DNA of 64,000 nucleotides from Sporosarcina psychrophila (GTDB lineage: Bacteria > Bacillota > Bacilli > Bacillales_A > Planococcaceae). Location: contig NZ_CP014616.1 of the NCBI RefSeq assembly GCF_001590685.1, forward strand, positions 1,115,001 through 1,179,000, given 5' to 3'. A model generated the notes under the pieces. It made no database searches. It was not told the origin of the DNA and saw only the letters and a list, made by a program, of their open reading frames with translations. The stretch's first letter is position 1. Each line of letters opens with the position of its first letter. Shown in pieces: positions 61,835 through 64,000 of the stretch. The position numbers and the translations under genes were made by a program.

Positions 61835-61939
61835 TTTTTTGAAATCTAAGAAACTGTATAAAATAGCCCGTTAGAACTGACAAGAATAGTGAAACTGATT
61901 TGATAAAAGTAAGGAAAGAAATTTAAAAGTAAACAAAAA

Positions 61940-61983
61940 GAAAGAGCATGTTTTGAAAGGAATTATTCAAAACATGCTCTTTC
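61940..61983 (-). terminator. Terminator of the GNAT gene
   Basis: 18-bp perfect arms GAAAGAGCATGTTTTGAA / TTCAAAACATGCTCTTTC with A-rich left flank, i.e. a U-tail for the - strand. Confidence 0.85.
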
Positions 61984-62036
61984 TATCTTCAATTGAATCA
62001 TCGATTAGGACGGAATTTAAGATACTTATTGGTTTA

Positions 62037-62492
62037 TTAATTGATTATATATTTGATAACAGCCATTTCTTTACCGAACCTATCACCATCATCAATAAAT
62101 CCCAAACTAGAGTACAAATTATGAGCTCCCAAGTTATTTGGATGATAACCTACTACAATTTTTATTGCATTTAGCGATATAGCCATTTCTGATATCATTA
62201 GTTTAGTAGCGGCTTTACCTATACCTTTGCCTTGGAATTGCTTATCCACCATTATTCTATATACCCAATAACCATCAAGTTCCTCTTGAACAGAATTGTA
62301 CATCAAAAAACCAACTACTCTTTCTTCAGCATAAATAGCATATGGCTTTAACGTAAGTTCAAACTTTGATTGAGCTATTGATATTGCATTTGGCTCAATA
62401 TATTCTTGTTGTTCTTTTGATACCTCTAATTCACAACAGTCATACCAGTTTTCTGCATTTAGTTCTACAATTTTCACATTCTCTGTACTCAT
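62037..62492 (-). CDS. GNAT N-acetyltransferase, spermine/spermidine (BltD-like) type
   Basis: A 151-aa acetyltransferase: VKIVELNAENWYDCCELEVS, YAIYAEERVVGFLMYN, acetyl-CoA loop VDKQFQGKGIGKAATKLMI and GYHPNNLGAHNLYSSLGF. The pattern with QQEYIEPNAISIAQSKFE near the N-terminus is seen in diamine/polyamine acetyltransferases such as BltD. ATG 62492 with GAAAGGGG SD. Confidence 0.85.
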   Translation of the reverse strand: MSTENVKIVELNAENWYDCCELEVSKEQQEYIEPNAISIAQSKFELTLKPYAIYAEERVVGFLMYNSVQEELDGYWVYRIMVDKQFQGKGIGKAATKLMISEMAISLNAIKIVVGYHPNNLGAHNLYSSLGFIDDGDRFGKEMAVIKYIIN

Positions 62493-62535
62493 AATTTTCC
62501 CCTTTCAAAATTCGGGGAAACACTAAACCAATTTG

Positions 62536-62592
62536 TTAATTAGTCGCTATCCCCTTGTAGTCGTCAGTAATAAAAGTGATTTTGTTTGTCAT
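62536..62592 (-). CDS. Possible 18-aa leader peptide
   Basis: ATG 62592 preceded by GAGGAGGCG at 6 bp, an excellent SD, but only 18 codons (MTNKITFITDDYKGIATN). It lies 44 bp upstream of the GNAT gene on the same strand; a leader or a truncated gene. Confidence 0.35.
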   Translation of the reverse strand: MTNKITFITDDYKGIATN

Positions 62593-62730
62593 AATGAACG
62601 CCTCCTCTTACTATTTCTCCCTACTAATTATCAGATAATTTGTGAGCATTTTGATTATATCATATTAATTGTCATAAATATCTTTTTTCTTCTACTATAT
62701 ATTCAGTACTACCTATTTGGAATAAGATGG

Positions 62731-62816
62731 GTGATATAGCTCGTCCATATAACGAAAAAATCTAGCGACAAGGCGGTGTTGGAAGAACATTCTATTTGTT
62801 AAGCACCGACTATATA
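62731..62816 (-). repeat. Dispersed repeat family R1, short inverted copy 3
   Basis: On the - strand: TATAGTCGGTGCTTAACAAA, TTCTTCCAACACCGCCTTGT, CGCTAGATTTTTTCG, TTATATGG. The middle of copy 2 (between two CGCT direct repeats) is absent, so it is an internally deleted form. Confidence 0.8.
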
Positions 62817-62928
62817 CTATTGCTCTTATCAAGGCGAAAATGAAAACATATTGCATATATACGTCTTACCGTTATGGAAAATTGTGGTAGAGTGGAGGGA
62901 GATACGATTAATAAAGGGGGTTAGTTTA

Positions 62929-63075
62929 TTGTCTATTTTAGGAATTATACCTTTCTTACTGTATTTAGGTATTCTAGGATTTGGTATTTATGCAGTTGTT
63001 GCTATTATAAAGTCCGCGAAACAAAGGAATGAATACCTGAAAGAAATACGTGATGAAATGAGGAAAAAAGTATAG
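62929..63075 (+). CDS. Small membrane/coiled-coil protein
   Basis: A 48-aa protein: one membrane helix (IIPFLLYLGILGFGIYAVVA) and a charged helix QRNEYLKEIRDEMRKK. TTG 62929 is 8 bp after AAAGGGGG; the longer frame from 62851 has no SD. Its end resembles that of the next gene (EEIRDKK). Confidence 0.65.
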   Translation: MSILGIIPFLLYLGILGFGIYAVVAIIKSAKQRNEYLKEIRDEMRKKV

Positions 63076-63142
63076 AATGCCGACGATGCTTTAAACTAGA
63101 AAATATTCATAATGAAAAGAGCTATTTTATGGGGGAAAAGCA

Positions 63143-63280
63143 TTGGAATTGATTATTGGAGTTGCTCTTGTACTGATTGTGTTTTTTTCTTCAAACACAA
63201 TTGAGAAAAGTTTAAAGACCATTGAAACGCAAAACAATCGAGTAATAGATCTTTTAGAAGAAATAAGGGACAAAAAATAA
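63143..63280 (+). CDS. Small membrane/coiled-coil protein
   Basis: A 45-aa protein: membrane helix ELIIGVALVLIVFFSS and charged helix KSLKTIETQNNRVIDLLEEI then RDKK. TTG 63143 is 6-8 bp after GGGGGA. Tandem with the similar gene at 62929 and closed by a strong terminator, which supports both. Confidence 0.65.
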   Translation: MELIIGVALVLIVFFSSNTIEKSLKTIETQNNRVIDLLEEIRDKK

Positions 63281-63293
63281 CGATACTGACAAA

Positions 63294-63330
63294 AAAGAGC
63301 CCAACCGATTATGGTTTGGGCTCTCTTTCT
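63294..63330. terminator. Terminator between the small genes and the YaiI gene
   Basis: AGAGCCCAACC - GATTAT - GGTTTGGGCTCT with T-rich and A-rich flanks, usable from both sides. Confidence 0.85.
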
Positions 63331-63361
63331 ATTTTTCATAAGATGCTTACAGGTTATTTTC

Positions 63362-63808
63362 TTACTTATCTACAAGTTCCGTACACAACTTTTTTAAACT
63401 TTCTTCGAACTTCAAATCACTCTCTTTTGAACGCTTTTTTGGGCCGCGTAGTCGTCCGCCAGCCATTCGAACTTTCTGGGCGGTATGGCGAGCATATAAC
63501 AGCTGGTCAATATTGTCTTCCGTATAGAGTCGCCCGTTTTGGTCAATTGGATGCCCTTTTTTTGCAAGCACCATCGCGGCCAAACCATAATCTTGTGTAA
63601 CGACAATATCATCTTTCTGTACACGATTTACAAGTACAAAATCAACTGCATCCGCCCCCTTAGAGACGATAATAGTCTCTGCACCATCTCGATGCATTTC
63701 GTGGGTCGTATCGCAGATAAGGATGCAGCGAAATCCGAAGGTCCCCGCTATTCGGATCGTTTCTTTCACAACCGGACACGCATCCGCGTCGATTAGAATT
63801 GTCGTCAT
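63362..63808 (-). CDS. yqxD: YaiI/YqxD family protein (UPF0178)
   Basis: A 148-aa PIN-like fold protein: TILIDADACPVVKETIRIA, ETIIVSKGADAVDFVLVN, DIVVTQDYGLAAMVLAKKG with conserved acidic residues, and RRTAQK-like ARHTAQKVRMAG. The family is suspected to be a nuclease but no activity is established. SD GGGAGG before ATG 63808. Confidence 0.93.
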   Translation of the reverse strand: MTTILIDADACPVVKETIRIAGTFGFRCILICDTTHEMHRDGAETIIVSKGADAVDFVLVNRVQKDDIVVTQDYGLAAMVLAKKGHPIDQNGRLYTEDNIDQLLYARHTAQKVRMAGGRLRGPKKRSKESDLKFEESLKKLCTELVDK

Positions 63809-63868
63809 AAAGCAGCCTCCCTTTATCTTTAGTATGCCAGATTTTATGAATAAAGAACTCGTTTTGTA

Positions 63869-64000
63869 TTATTCTTTGGTTGTACCTGAAAAGGTTAGTT
63901 CAAAAATCGATGTACCAACAATTTTGGCGACGTTAACAAGACGGGCCTTACTTAACTTTTCAATTGTGTCCTCTGGCGTATGATACCACTCTTCCACTGG
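63869..64000 (-). CDS. M28 family aminopeptidase, C-terminal part (partial)
   Basis: The last 43 codons are visible, with EEWYHTPEDTIEKLS and ARLVNVAKIVGTSIFELTF. The WYHTPxDTIEKLS motif carries the terminal zinc-ligand His region of M28 peptidases. The gene starts beyond the window. Confidence 0.75.
   Translation of the reverse strand, partial: PVEEWYHTPEDTIEKLSKARLVNVAKIVGTSIFELTFSGTTKE

Overview
The window reads as a Bacillales chromosome, most likely a Planococcaceae genome of the Sporosarcina type. This is an inference from gene order (menH-menB-menE, dps-ytkD-ytmA, pckA-metK, ytoA-ytpA), strong Shine-Dalgarno sites, frequent TTG/GTG starts and SigB/SigD-like promoters. No rRNA or tRNA gene was seen. 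Genes lie on both strands.

Layout. 1-3.4 kb: menaquinone synthesis (menD tail, menH, menB, menE), closed by a 21-bp tandem repeat array. 3.7-9.3 kb: Zur-boxed zinc-binding lipoprotein, yidD, dps, a SigD-type yjfB gene, ytkD/ytmA, a 20-bp repeat array and pckA with CcpN-like operators. 9.4-18.7 kb: SAM riboswitch and metK, gamma-carbonic anhydrase, a YtpA-like hydrolase lacking its serine, a histidine phosphatase, a chemoreceptor, a YusW-like lipoprotein and a lepB-kinase-GNAT operon.

19.0-39.0 kb is an accessory region unlike the rest: about 28 short, AT-rich, mostly orphan genes, nearly all on the + strand. They are separated by recurrent palindromic modules: box A (core ACTAACGGGTGCTTTAG), a terminator hairpin, and box B (arms TTATTGAACTAAC / GTTAGTTCAATAA around GGGGCAG). 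A longer site type (L) also ends in box B. The region holds a tyrosine recombinase gene lying between a box A and a box B, a fragment of a second recombinase copy, and an ORF-less group II intron inserted in a box A, whose putative EBS1 and EBS2 match the conserved box A core. This looks like an integron-like cassette array in a Firmicute and is the most interesting part of the window.

39.3-45.2 kb returns to ordinary genes: UvrD-type helicase, two crcB fluoride channel genes, SigB-type katE and a thermonuclease. 45.2-51.1 kb is an AT-rich block (phosphoesterase, two-component system, frameshifted glycosidase-like lipoprotein) bracketed by the intact nuclease gene and a decayed copy. 51.2-54.5 kb is a YtrA-type GntR/ABC operon. 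54.9-56.5 kb is a T-box (probable tyrosine specifier) and an NhaC-type antiporter. 57-64 kb has small lipoprotein, Nudix and GlsB genes, dispersed repeats, bpsA-bpsB (alkylpyrone synthesis), a luciferase-like oxidoreductase, an acetyltransferase, two tiny membrane protein genes, a YaiI/YqxD gene and the end of an M28 peptidase gene.

Three genes (12789, 38922 on the - strand, 47152) have no usable ATG/GTG/TTG start but an ATT codon at ideal distance from a strong ribosome binding site.
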